A DNA stretch of 21,232 nt, from the NCBI GenBank assembly GCA_039026975.1, contig JBCCLI010000073.1, forward strand, positions 1 through 21,232. Reading direction: 5' to 3'. Shown here in pieces: positions 1 to 7,800 of the stretch. The notes under the pieces are model-generated. The model made no database searches. It saw only the letters and a program-made list of their open reading frames with translations, and was not told where the DNA came from. Each line of letters begins with the position of its first letter. Position 1 is the stretch's first letter. The DNA comes from JBCBKZ01 sp039026975 (GTDB lineage Bacteria > Bacteroidota > Bacteroidia > J057). The position numbers were made by a program, and so were the translations under genes.

Positions 1-311
1 CCCATTTGGAAACCCGTCCTATGTTCCACTGGACAGATAAGCGTATCAGAGGCCATATCTGTCTTTGCTATATCACATATGCGCTATTGGCGCGCTTACA
101 AGTAAAGCTGGAAAAGAAGAAGTTTCCCCTCAGTGAGAAGAATCTCAGAAAGCTCTTAAGCAAGATGCAGCTGAGCCACATCATCAATGACAAGAGAGAG
201 TATTACCTACGATCGGCCCTCTGTGAGCAAAGTAGGGCTATGCTTAACAAGCTAGGTAAAAAGCCCATTCCCAACATAATTCCTAAGAAGCTGACACACA
301 ATTACTTATAA
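1..311 (+). CDS. IS transposase, C-terminal fragment (cut by window edge)
   Basis: The reading frame is open from the left edge and ends at TAA 309-311, giving about 102 residues. The segment RPMFHWTDKRIRGHICLCYI is characteristic of the C-terminal part of DDE transposases of the IS1634/IS4-like type common in Bacteroidota: a hydrophobic RIxGHIxxCY block after the catalytic region. It is followed by a basic tail with a YYLR segment and IPKK near the end. A TTG at 6-8 is only an internal codon, because the upstream CAT (3-5) is in frame. The DDE catalytic residues would lie outside the window. Only the right end of the element is present. The sequence just after the stop (for example ttgtggggcaccgg, 317-330) could belong to the terminal inverted repeat, but the matching left end is not in view. 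Whether the element is intact cannot be judged. Family placement is from recognition, not a search. Confidence 0.75.
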   Translation, partial: HLETRPMFHWTDKRIRGHICLCYITYALLARLQVKLEKKKFPLSEKNLRKLLSKMQLSHIINDKREYYLRSALCEQSRAMLNKLGKKPIPNIIPKKLTHNYL

Positions 312-395
312 AAAAGTTGTGGGGCACCGGAAAATATTAGTTACCTCATTATCAGTACCTTATCTCAAAATCGTGTCAAACTCAAGAAAAAGTTC

Positions 396-524
396 ATGAG
401 AAAAGCCTATGACGAAGAAAGAAGCTGGATAGAAGTGTTTCTTTCAGATTTAGATGAGTTAGCAGCAGCAGGAATTACCCATCCAGATGTGGAAAAAATT
501 AGGGCTTTGTTGAATGGAGATTGA
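396..524 (+). CDS. possible 42-residue hypothetical protein
   Basis: The ORF runs from ATG 396-398 to TGA 522-524. It starts MRKAYDEERS and ends EKIRALLNGD, and it is acidic, predicted helical and has no membrane segment. The frame is also open upstream as far as the transposase stop at 309-311, so the ORF could be the surviving 3' end of a gene broken by the IS rather than a complete small gene. No promoter or family match was recognised. The composition (balanced charged residues, Ala/Leu-rich helix) looks protein-like, but the length makes chance a real alternative. Confidence 0.3.
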   Translation: MRKAYDEERSWIEVFLSDLDELAAAGITHPDVEKIRALLNGD

Positions 525-629
525 GATCAAGATATTTTCTTGAGTAGGCGGATAAATGTTCTCTGCTTACATCGAGCACCTATGGACAGGCTGCTTCAGC
601 TGCCTATTAGCAGATACTGACCAGTGCTT

Positions 630-740
630 ATTTCAGCGACTAAAGTCGCCGGTCCATTTTTAACTGTCGGCCCAGATCATGATCTGGACCTGACTACAGG
701 GCTTTTATCCTTTGCGGCTTTGCGGCTTTGCGTGAATCCA
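630..740. repeat. mosaic of short palindromic and tandem repeats
   Basis: This gene-free stretch lies between the IS remnant and the 3' end of the TonB receptor. It contains a tight hairpin GCGACT/AGTCGC at 636-649, a perfect 16-nt palindrome CCAGATCATGATCTGG at 672-687, and a GGTCCA (651-656)/TGGACC (685-690) pair that competes with that palindrome. It also has a tandem run of tttgcggc units ending ttgcgtgaatcc at about 711-738. The last motif resembles dispersed intergenic repeats seen in many Bacteroidota. It recurs in imperfect form at 3343-3370, on the other side of the receptor gene. The palindrome could also help end receptor transcription (minus strand), but no U-tract follows it. Confidence 0.6.
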
Positions 741-774
741 AAGCTACTTCCGGCAATTACTCAGATAAACAGTT

Positions 775-3279
775 CTACCTAAACTTAGCCACTACCCTAA
801 AATTCAGCAGACGAGCGGATAGCCTGTTAGGCACGGCAAAGCGATTATTATTCAGGTCTTTAATCCAAATGTAGGAGACGGTATTTTCTCGCTGGAAGAG
901 GTTGAAGATCTCCAGGGTGGCCCAGATGGATTCTATGCCTCTTTTGCCAGTATTGACAGACTTAGGTACAAAGGTGATGAGCTTACTAAAGCCTATATCC
1001 ACCCGGTGGTAGGCTGGCATATCAAAAAAGGTTCTGTTCTCAAAGACGGTGGGAGGGCCATGCCGGAACCCACTGCCGAAGAGGTAGCTCATATGCACCT
1101 TGAAGGTGGGATTAGAAGGGAGTTCATCCTGAAAGTACATGGCAAAGGTCAGTCGCTGATCTGTAGGACGAGGCACTTCCCCCTGCTCATCATCTGCAAT
1201 GTCTTCTGCCGTTTTCAGGTAACCCAGGCTGATCCATGAATCGGCCCCCTTGATGAATTGCCCGCTGAGGCGAGCGTCTATCCCATAGGCATATCCGGTA
1301 GCCAGCCGATCAGGGTAATAACGCAGGCGAACGTTCTGCACCTCATAAGGGATGAGGTTACTCAGGTCCTTATAATAAGCCTCTGAAATCAGGGTGAAGG
1401 GGCGCCCCCATGCTTTGAAGGTATAGTCTAAGCCGGCAATGTAGTGGATAGACTGCTGAGGTTGAATGTTCAGGTTGAGGGTTCCGTCCAGCCTTCTGAA
1501 TTCTCGATAGAAAGGCGGCTGAAAATAAATTCCAGTAGCTAAGCGTAGTCGTAAGTCAGGCCCTCCTTCTAGCTTGGAGGCATCATATACAAACTGCGCC
1601 CGAGGGCTAATCATCACCTCATCTATGAGGTCGTAATATACCCCCCTGACTCCGGTGATGAGTTGGGCAGCTCTACCCATTTGGAACTCGTGCTGCAGGA
1701 AGACCTTATACAGCCTACTGACCAGGGTAGCTTCTCCCTGGATAAATTCATTCAGCCCAAATCTCCCAAAAGGGTCTACCGCATAGCCTGCGGAGTCTAA
1801 GACCGTATATTCTTTTAATTCATCATCTATCTCCTGATACTGGTATTTCATCCCAAAGAGCAGCTTGTGCTTAGCCGTATTTCCAGGGAACCAGTAGCCA
1901 TTAACCTGCCCACTGACTACGTCCGCCCGCAAGTAGTTCCTGGCATGTCGGTACTCAGAGCCTATGCCCAAATCAAATTCCGACTCATTAAACTCATCAG
2001 ATCCAAAGCTGGTATTCACCTCTCCCAGTAAATAGCCTCCCTCCACATCAAAGAGTTCATTCTCATCTGTGCGGAAGGCCGTAAAGGTGTAGTTAAACTG
2101 CAGATTAGTGGTAGGCTGGTGAGTGAGCATTAAGGCGCCTAAGCCTGTGGTATAGTTAGAGGTCTCTCGCCCTTCAAATCCCGTTCTCAGTCGGAAAGCC
2201 TGTTGGATGGTCCCAAAGGTGGTTTCCCGCCCATCCGGTTCAAACTGATACCTGTTCCTGGTCAAGGCCAGAAAGCCAGTAAGCTTTACCCTATCTCGTG
2301 GATAGTAAATAGTGCGCGTGGTATCATTCCCTCTTAGCCTGTACTTGGTTTCTTTGCTGGCCGACTTAGGAGTGAAGGTGAACATGCTCTGCACATCCAG
2401 AAACTCGGGCTGGTATTCGCCTCGGGTTTCCAGGCTGTTGAGTAAATAGGAGGTGCTAAATCTTCTGGCTCCCAGTAAGTAGGTAAACCGCCCAGGCTGA
2501 TTGGGTCGTTTTTTACTGGCTGAGGTTCCTTCCAGATGCAGGGACTGGGTTAGGAAGCCGGCTTCTACTGTCCCGCGAAATTTCTCCGGTGTTCGGTAGG
2601 TGATATCCAGGACGGAAGAAAGCTTATCTCCGTACTGGGCAGCAAAACCTCCGGTGGAAAACTTGATCTCCTGCGCCATATCTGGATTGGAGAATCCTAA
2701 TCCTTCCTGCTGGCCATTACGAGAGAGGAAGGGACGGTAAATTTCAATTCCATTGACATATACCAGGTTTTCATCAAAGTTTCCTCCACGCACCTGATAC
2801 TGGGAGGAGAACTCATTATTGGAAGCTACACCCGGTAAAAACTTGACGGCCGCCTCCACGGAGCGGTTGAAGGCAGGCATTTTGAGAATTTCCTCTGCTT
2901 CTATGGGAAATAGCTGTAACTGAGGAGGGTCCTTTCTTTCTTCCAAAATGAGCGATTCTTCCAGGGTCAGTTCCAGCATCTTGACTGGCTTATTGTAGAT
3001 ATAATCGCTGACTATGGTAAGGTCCAGCTGGGCAGGTTCATGTGTAGGATGGGTAAACTTGATGAGGTACCTGCCAGGGGTAAGCGTGATTTCATACAGC
3101 CCATCAGCAGCTGTAGTAAATCTAGGGGCTTCCTCATTGACGGATACCTTAACGCCTTGTATAGGGCGATTGTTAGGATCTATCACCTTTCCTTTCACTA
3201 CGCCCGGAGATTGGGCAAAGGAAAGCTGTAGGAAGCAAGACAGAAAGAGAAAGAAGGATATTCTCAAGAAAATATTCAT
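775..3279 (-). CDS. TonB-dependent outer-membrane receptor with carboxypeptidase-regulatory-like N-terminus
   Basis: An 834-residue outer-membrane transporter driven by TonB/ExbBD; the substrate is unknown. Starting at ATG 3277-3279 gives a clean signal peptide (MNIFLRISFFLFLSCFLQ..., cleavage near SFA-QS, about residue 22). Next come a CarboxypepD-reg-like beta domain (about 27-95, VVKGKVIDPNNRPIQGVKV), a plug (about 130-260, with QYQVRGGNFDENLVYVNGI and the GGFAAQYGDKLSSVLDI strand) and a C-terminal beta-barrel. The frame is open for another 34 codons upstream (ATG at 3381). That extension runs through repeat DNA, would bury the signal peptide, and starts upstream of the promoter at 3285-3313, so I reject it. 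The protein is shorter than SusC-type receptors and has no SusD partner nearby, so a siderophore, metal or other small-ligand transporter is as likely as a glycan one. The stop is TAG at 775-777. Confidence 0.92.
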   Translation of the reverse strand: MNIFLRISFFLFLSCFLQLSFAQSPGVVKGKVIDPNNRPIQGVKVSVNEEAPRFTTAADGLYEITLTPGRYLIKFTHPTHEPAQLDLTIVSDYIYNKPVKMLELTLEESLILEERKDPPQLQLFPIEAEEILKMPAFNRSVEAAVKFLPGVASNNEFSSQYQVRGGNFDENLVYVNGIEIYRPFLSRNGQQEGLGFSNPDMAQEIKFSTGGFAAQYGDKLSSVLDITYRTPEKFRGTVEAGFLTQSLHLEGTSASKKRPNQPGRFTYLLGARRFSTSYLLNSLETRGEYQPEFLDVQSMFTFTPKSASKETKYRLRGNDTTRTIYYPRDRVKLTGFLALTRNRYQFEPDGRETTFGTIQQAFRLRTGFEGRETSNYTTGLGALMLTHQPTTNLQFNYTFTAFRTDENELFDVEGGYLLGEVNTSFGSDEFNESEFDLGIGSEYRHARNYLRADVVSGQVNGYWFPGNTAKHKLLFGMKYQYQEIDDELKEYTVLDSAGYAVDPFGRFGLNEFIQGEATLVSRLYKVFLQHEFQMGRAAQLITGVRGVYYDLIDEVMISPRAQFVYDASKLEGGPDLRLRLATGIYFQPPFYREFRRLDGTLNLNIQPQQSIHYIAGLDYTFKAWGRPFTLISEAYYKDLSNLIPYEVQNVRLRYYPDRLATGYAYGIDARLSGQFIKGADSWISLGYLKTAEDIADDEQGEVPRPTDQRLTFAMYFQDELPSNPTFKVHMSYLFGSGFRHGPPTVFENRTFFDMPAYHRVDIGFSKLITFVPKSVNTGKRGIESIWATLEIFNLFQRENTVSYIWIKDLNNNRFAVPNRLSARLLNFRVVAKFR

Positions 3280-3284
3280 TAACG

Positions 3285-3313
3285 CAAATATAGAAGTTTG
3301 CCGAAGAAGCCAA
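3285..3313 (-). promoter_or_regulatory. Bacteroidota-type promoter of the TonB receptor gene
   Basis: Read on the minus strand: TTG (3313-3311), an 18-nt spacer, then TATATTTG (3292-3285). This matches the TTG/TAnnTTTG pattern of the Bacteroidota primary sigma factor. Only 5 nt separate the -7 element from the ATG at 3279, so the transcript should start at or within a few bases of the start codon. Confidence 0.7.
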
Positions 3314-3342
3314 GGGGTAATTTTAGGTACATACTGGCTAGT

Positions 3343-3403
3343 CGTTTGCGGCTTAGCGTCTTTGTGTGAATGATTTTGCACGCCAAGCCGCTAAGACGCC
3401 AAG
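3343..3403. repeat. imperfect inverted repeat built from ttGCGgcTT-like units
   Basis: The left arm gtttgcggcttagcgtcttt (3342-3361) is followed after a short gap by an arm of opposite sense, cacgccaagccgctaagacg (about 3379-3398). The units (AAGCCGC, AAGACGC) are the same as in the tandem repeat near 711-738. This type of motif is dispersed in many Bacteroidota genomes. It has no coding role: it lies upstream of the receptor promoter and downstream of tsaD. Confidence 0.55.
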
Positions 3404-3424
3404 AAGAACCCTATTCATATCGCT

Positions 3425-3452
3425 GTAGAGACACAAGATTTTGTGTCTCTAC
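3425..3452. repeat. perfect 12-bp inverted repeat (possible tsaD terminator)
   Basis: GTAGAGACACAA (3425-3436), loop gatt (3437-3440), TTGTGTCTCTAC (3441-3452). It lies 17 nt past the tsaD stop on the minus strand, so it could end or stabilise that transcript. No U-tract follows on either strand, and the motif resembles a dispersed intergenic palindrome found in Bacteroidota and cyanobacteria, so a mobile-repeat origin is at least as likely. Confidence 0.6.
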
Positions 3453-3469
3453 CTGTGTCCCATCCCTAT

Positions 3470-4465
3470 CTACACCCTCGTGTATGGTGCCAGATTCAGT
3501 TCACTGCTCATTCCTGCTTTCCATTTATGGTAACCCGCATAGGCAATCATGGCCGCATTATCAGTACAGTAGGCTATGGAAGGAATAAAAGCTTCCCAGC
3601 CGTTACGCTCACACATAGCCATGAAGTCTGCCCTCAGTTGTGAATTCGCAGAAACCCCACCTGCCAAGGCTAGCTGATTCAGTCCATACTCCTTAGCAGC
3701 ATCTTCCACCTTCTCTATCAGTATACTCACTATTCGATGTTGGTAGCTAGCCGCCACATCATGTAGGTTCTTCTGAATGTAATCTGGATCTCCCTTTAGG
3801 CCATCTCTCAATAGATACAACAAAGCGGTCTTTATCCCGCTAAAAGAAAACTGAAATCTCCCTACCTCTGCCTTTGGGAAAGAAAAGACGGTAGGATCTC
3901 CTTCTCTGGCGTGCTTATCCACCTGTGGGCCGCCGGGATAAGGAAGGCCCAGCAGTTTAGCTGCCTTATCAAAGGCTTCTCCAGCTGCATCATCTATGGT
4001 CTGGCCTATGATTTCCATCTCAAAAAAACTCTTGACTACTACCAGTTGGGTATGTCCACCGGAAACGGTCAGGTTGAGGAAGGGAAAACTAGGCCTGGGC
4101 GCTTCTATGAAATTGGCCAGGATGTGGGCTTCCATATGGTTGACCCCTACCAAGGGGATATCTAAGGCATAGGCATAGGATTTACTGAAACAGATCCCCA
4201 CGAGTAAGGCCCCCAACAGACCCGGGCCTTGGGTAACTGCCACAGCAGAAAGGTCTCTCCCCGCTATTCCTGCCTCTTCCAAGGCTTGCTGCACCAAATA
4301 CACAATATTTTGCTGGTGTAAGCGGGAAGCAAGCTCAGGAATGACGCCTCCATATTTAGCGTGGTCTATTTGGGAACTAATCAGATTGACTATGACTTGC
4401 TCGTCTTTCATGATGGCCACTGCCGTTTCATCACAAGAAGACTCTATTCCCAATACATATGCCAT
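3470..4465 (-). CDS. tsaD: tRNA N6-adenosine threonylcarbamoyltransferase TsaD
   Basis: A cytoplasmic enzyme that, with TsaB and TsaE, transfers the threonylcarbamoyl group from threonylcarbamoyl-AMP to A37 of ANN-decoding tRNAs (the essential t6A modification). At 331 residues it is near the usual length. The start MAYVLGIESSCDETAVAI is the family N-terminus. The metal ligands His110 and His114 lie in NHMEAH. The SGGHTQ loop (about 135-140), GEAFDKAAKLLG, FSFSGIKTA, the LAGGVSAN nucleotide loop (267-274) and Asp302 in the CTDNAAM motif are all present, so it looks fully functional. It is divergent from tamB, an arrangement I recall as common in Bacteroidota. A promoter match lies at 4614-4643, which would give a 5' leader of about 140 nt. 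Confidence 0.97.
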   Translation of the reverse strand: MAYVLGIESSCDETAVAIMKDEQVIVNLISSQIDHAKYGGVIPELASRLHQQNIVYLVQQALEEAGIAGRDLSAVAVTQGPGLLGALLVGICFSKSYAYALDIPLVGVNHMEAHILANFIEAPRPSFPFLNLTVSGGHTQLVVVKSFFEMEIIGQTIDDAAGEAFDKAAKLLGLPYPGGPQVDKHAREGDPTVFSFPKAEVGRFQFSFSGIKTALLYLLRDGLKGDPDYIQKNLHDVAASYQHRIVSILIEKVEDAAKEYGLNQLALAGGVSANSQLRADFMAMCERNGWEAFIPSIAYCTDNAAMIAYAGYHKWKAGMSSELNLAPYTRV

Positions 4466-4843
4466 ATCTGATAAATAATATCGTTATTAGCAGATGAGTT
4501 TGCACGCCTATCCGCCAAAGGACATTCCCTATACAATTATTAGGCACGTCCTAACAATTACCTGCTGATCTTCACGCTTTTGGCGTTGAGATTGCAGCAT
4601 CTAACTGAGTAAACAAAGGTAGTAAATGAAATTAATTGTATAACCCAGGTAGATAGTCTAACAATCAGACCGTTAACATCTCTCCTGCTTAGCCATTTTT
4701 TGAGAGATAATTCTTCGCTAAGCTGAGAAAATGATTGGCTGCTTCTTCATGCTGCGAGGTTTTCTACAGCTATTTGAATTATGTTAACCTAATCAACCTC
4801 TTTATTCCCGTATACCTAAATCAGGTATCAGGATACCGGACAA
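4466..4843. other. 378-bp divergent intergenic region between tsaD and tamB
   Basis: No ORF looks coding here. It holds the candidate tsaD promoter and a hairpin at 4535-4559 (TTAGG-cacgt-CCTAA extended by AATT/AATT across one A/C mismatch), which would fall in the tsaD leader. TATACAATTA (4530-4539) and TAATTGTATA (4633-4642) form a separated inverted repeat flanking the tsaD -7 element. On the tamB side GCTTAGC (4687-4693) and GCTAAGC (4717-4723) are inverted with flanking CTC/GAG. I found no convincing tamB promoter: TTTG at about 4774 has no matching -7 element. Confidence 0.5.
4614..4643 (-). promoter_or_regulatory. candidate tsaD promoter
   Basis: On the minus strand TACCTTTG (4621-4614) matches TAnnTTTG exactly. 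At a 19-nt spacing upstream there is TTA (4643-4641) in place of TTG. The predicted start near 4607 leaves about 140 nt of leader before the tsaD ATG (4465). The -33 element is imperfect, so support is moderate. Confidence 0.4.
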
Positions 4844-7800
4844 ATGAAACGCAGGAGGATACTCACATATATCAATAGAAGCATTTTCATTCTGCTGGCA
4901 GGAACTTTTCTGCTGGGTATTCTGGCTTCCTTTGCTGTCAGCCTTCCTCCCGTTCAAAACAGACTGGTAAGACTTGCACAGTTTATTCTCCAAAGAGAAC
5001 TGGGAGCCAAGGTAGTGGTGCGGGAAGTAGACCTGGGCTTACCCACCCATGCCATCCTGGAAGGAGTAAGCGTATATGATCAGCAAGGGCAGGAAGCCAT
5101 CTACTTAGGAGAATTTCGCTTAAATGCCCTGACCTTTTCGTTGGCTAGCTTCATCTTCAATAGAGAAGAATCTCAGGAGCTATATGTAGACTATCTCAAG
5201 CTACATCAGCCCGTCATCAACCTATATAAGCGAGAAAAAGACGGAGAACTCAACATCAATTTCCTCTTTGGGGAGAAACAAGAAAATGATACTACCCTTA
5301 CAGGCAACTCTCTCCGGCTTCGTTTTCCCAAAGTTAGCATCACTGATGGCGTCATTCGGCTGAGGGATTCTACCCACGCCCGTAGGGACTCTACCTTTGA
5401 TCGAAGAGTCAATTTTCAGAATCTACAAGTATCTAATCTGCAGGCAGATTTAGCCCTCACTTTTTATCATGGGAAAAAATGGGCGACAGAAATCCGCAAG
5501 ATGAGTATGTTTGAGGACTGTGCCAGTTTTCAGTTGGAGAATCTATCCGGCAATATTCAAGTAGATTCTCTTAAGAGAGACCCTTTTGTGTCAGTAGAAA
5601 ATTTTATTCTCCAGGCAGAAGGTAGTAGAGTGAATATGGACGCTTACTTTCCGAAGTCTACTTTCGGAGATATTTTCGGGGAGGATGGAAATGCAGGGTT
5701 TATGACTTTGAGGAATTCTACTATCCGCTTTGGGACCATCTCTTATTTTCTTCGAAAGCCCCTGGAGTTAGCAGGTGCAGTAACAGCCAGCGGAAATCTC
5801 AGAGGAAACGTCAAGCAGCTACAAAGCTCCAATTTACGGCTAGCCTATTTAGACAGTACGCGCCTGAACGTGGATATCAAACTAACCGACCTCACGGAGG
5901 TAGAAAGGCTAGACATGGACATCCAACTGTTGAACTCCAAGCTAAGGCTAGATGAAATAGATAGCCTCCTTACCCATGTAACCTTTCCGCAGGGATTACA
6001 TGAGATGGGCACCCTGGATCTGGACGCTCATTTTGAGGGGACATACTATGATTTCCAGGTTCAGACCAACATTAACTCTAACAAGGGCCAACTGGACGGA
6101 CAGCTAAGTATGTTCTTTCCCCTAAATGATTCTGCTAATACCTACTCCGGCGCCTTTGCTACCACTGACTTTGATTTGAATACCCTGCTGGGGCTGGAGG
6201 GAAATATTTCAGATCGGCTGAACGCCAGATTTGAGGTCAATGGTCAAGGGTATTCCTTAACGGAACTAGCAGGTAGGTATGAAATGTGGGCGGGGAATTC
6301 AAATATATTGGGGTCAGTCATAGATTCTAGCCATATACAGGTAACGGCCTTAAACCAAAACTTGAATAGCCTCATAGATATCTGGGACAGGCAAGGCATA
6401 GCCCATACCACCTTCAAGTGGGACTTGAAGGAAACCATTCCCCGCTACCAACTGAAGGGGGAGCTTAAATCCATGGACTTACAACAGTTTGGCGTAAGCC
6501 CTACCCCCATCTGGATAGATACCCAGTATGAGGTAGACATGCGGGGAGAAAGCGTATCAGAGTGGATTGGAAATTTAGCCTTTCAATCTTTTTCTGTCTA
6601 CAATCCACTTACCAATAAAAGGATTCCTTTCCAGTCATGGAGCCTAAGCGCAGATACAGCCAGCGGTAGCAGACGGCTGAACCTGAACAGTGAGATGGGT
6701 AAGGTCAACATTCAGGGAGAATATACCTATGAACAGGCTATAGACAGAGTGTTTGCCCTCATCAAAGAAACCAGGCTATATTTCAGTAACTCAGATAGCT
6801 TATTGAATGATTATTATGAGCAGAAGCCTACAGAGCTGGAGTCGGTATCCTTTGGGCTTACCTGTGAAACCTATGAAGGCTTAAACCCCCTACTGGAGGT
6901 ATTGAACCTACCTCTAGCGGTATCTCCGGGTGCACAACTTTCTTCCAGCCTGAGCTTTTCCGCTGCCCATTTTGCAGACATTAATATTTCGGCGGACTCT
7001 ATCAGCTATAATGGCCAAAGATATCTGAATCCCCAGAGTAATTTATTCCTGGCCAAATTCCCTGATAGCACGGAGGTGGACCTGGCCGGAGAGGTCCGTG
7101 CAGATACTATGTATATAGGCCCCAGCCTCAAGCTAGAGGACGTATCTGTAAGTATGGATGGGGCAGGTAGTTCTATAGAGAGCTTTGTCTTTGCCCAGCA
7201 AAAGGCTGTCAATAACCGATTACAGATCAACCTGCTGACTACCTTTTTTGAGAATGGGAAAATAGCTTCCCGGATGGACTCTGTAAACTCCTACCTGGTA
7301 GTGAACAGAGATACCTTCTCCGTAGGAAACAAGAATCAGTTCTCCTTTTTTAATAAACGCCTGGAGGTAGAGAACTTTGCCTTAAGGCATTTGGATAGAT
7401 CCTTGCTGATGTATGGAGCTATTTCTCCAGACAAGGATGATTTCCTGGAAGCAGAACTACTCAAACTGGAACTTACCCCTTTAAATGAAATTTTAGGGAT
7501 AGAGCAGAAAATATTAGGGCAGGTGAATACCCATATCATATTCTCTTCTCTATTGGCCAAGCCTTATGTGCTACTAAAAGGGAGTATCCTGGACTTCCGA
7601 TTGGATGGATATAGGTACGGAGATATACGATTTAATTCTGACTGGAAGGATGTAGAGAAAGAGCTATATCTGGATGCCAAAATAGTTCAGGACGGGGAGG
7701 CTACTCTCAACCTATTAGGCTATTACCGACCGGAAAATGAGGCCTCTGCCCTGGCCTTCAGGGTACTGACCCAGAATCCCTTCCCACTTGCTTATATCAC

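Noticed and set aside
3280..3381. 34-codon N-terminal extension of the TonB receptor frame
   Set aside because: It runs through repeat DNA, lies upstream of the promoter at 3285-3313, and would place a non-signal sequence before a clear signal peptide.
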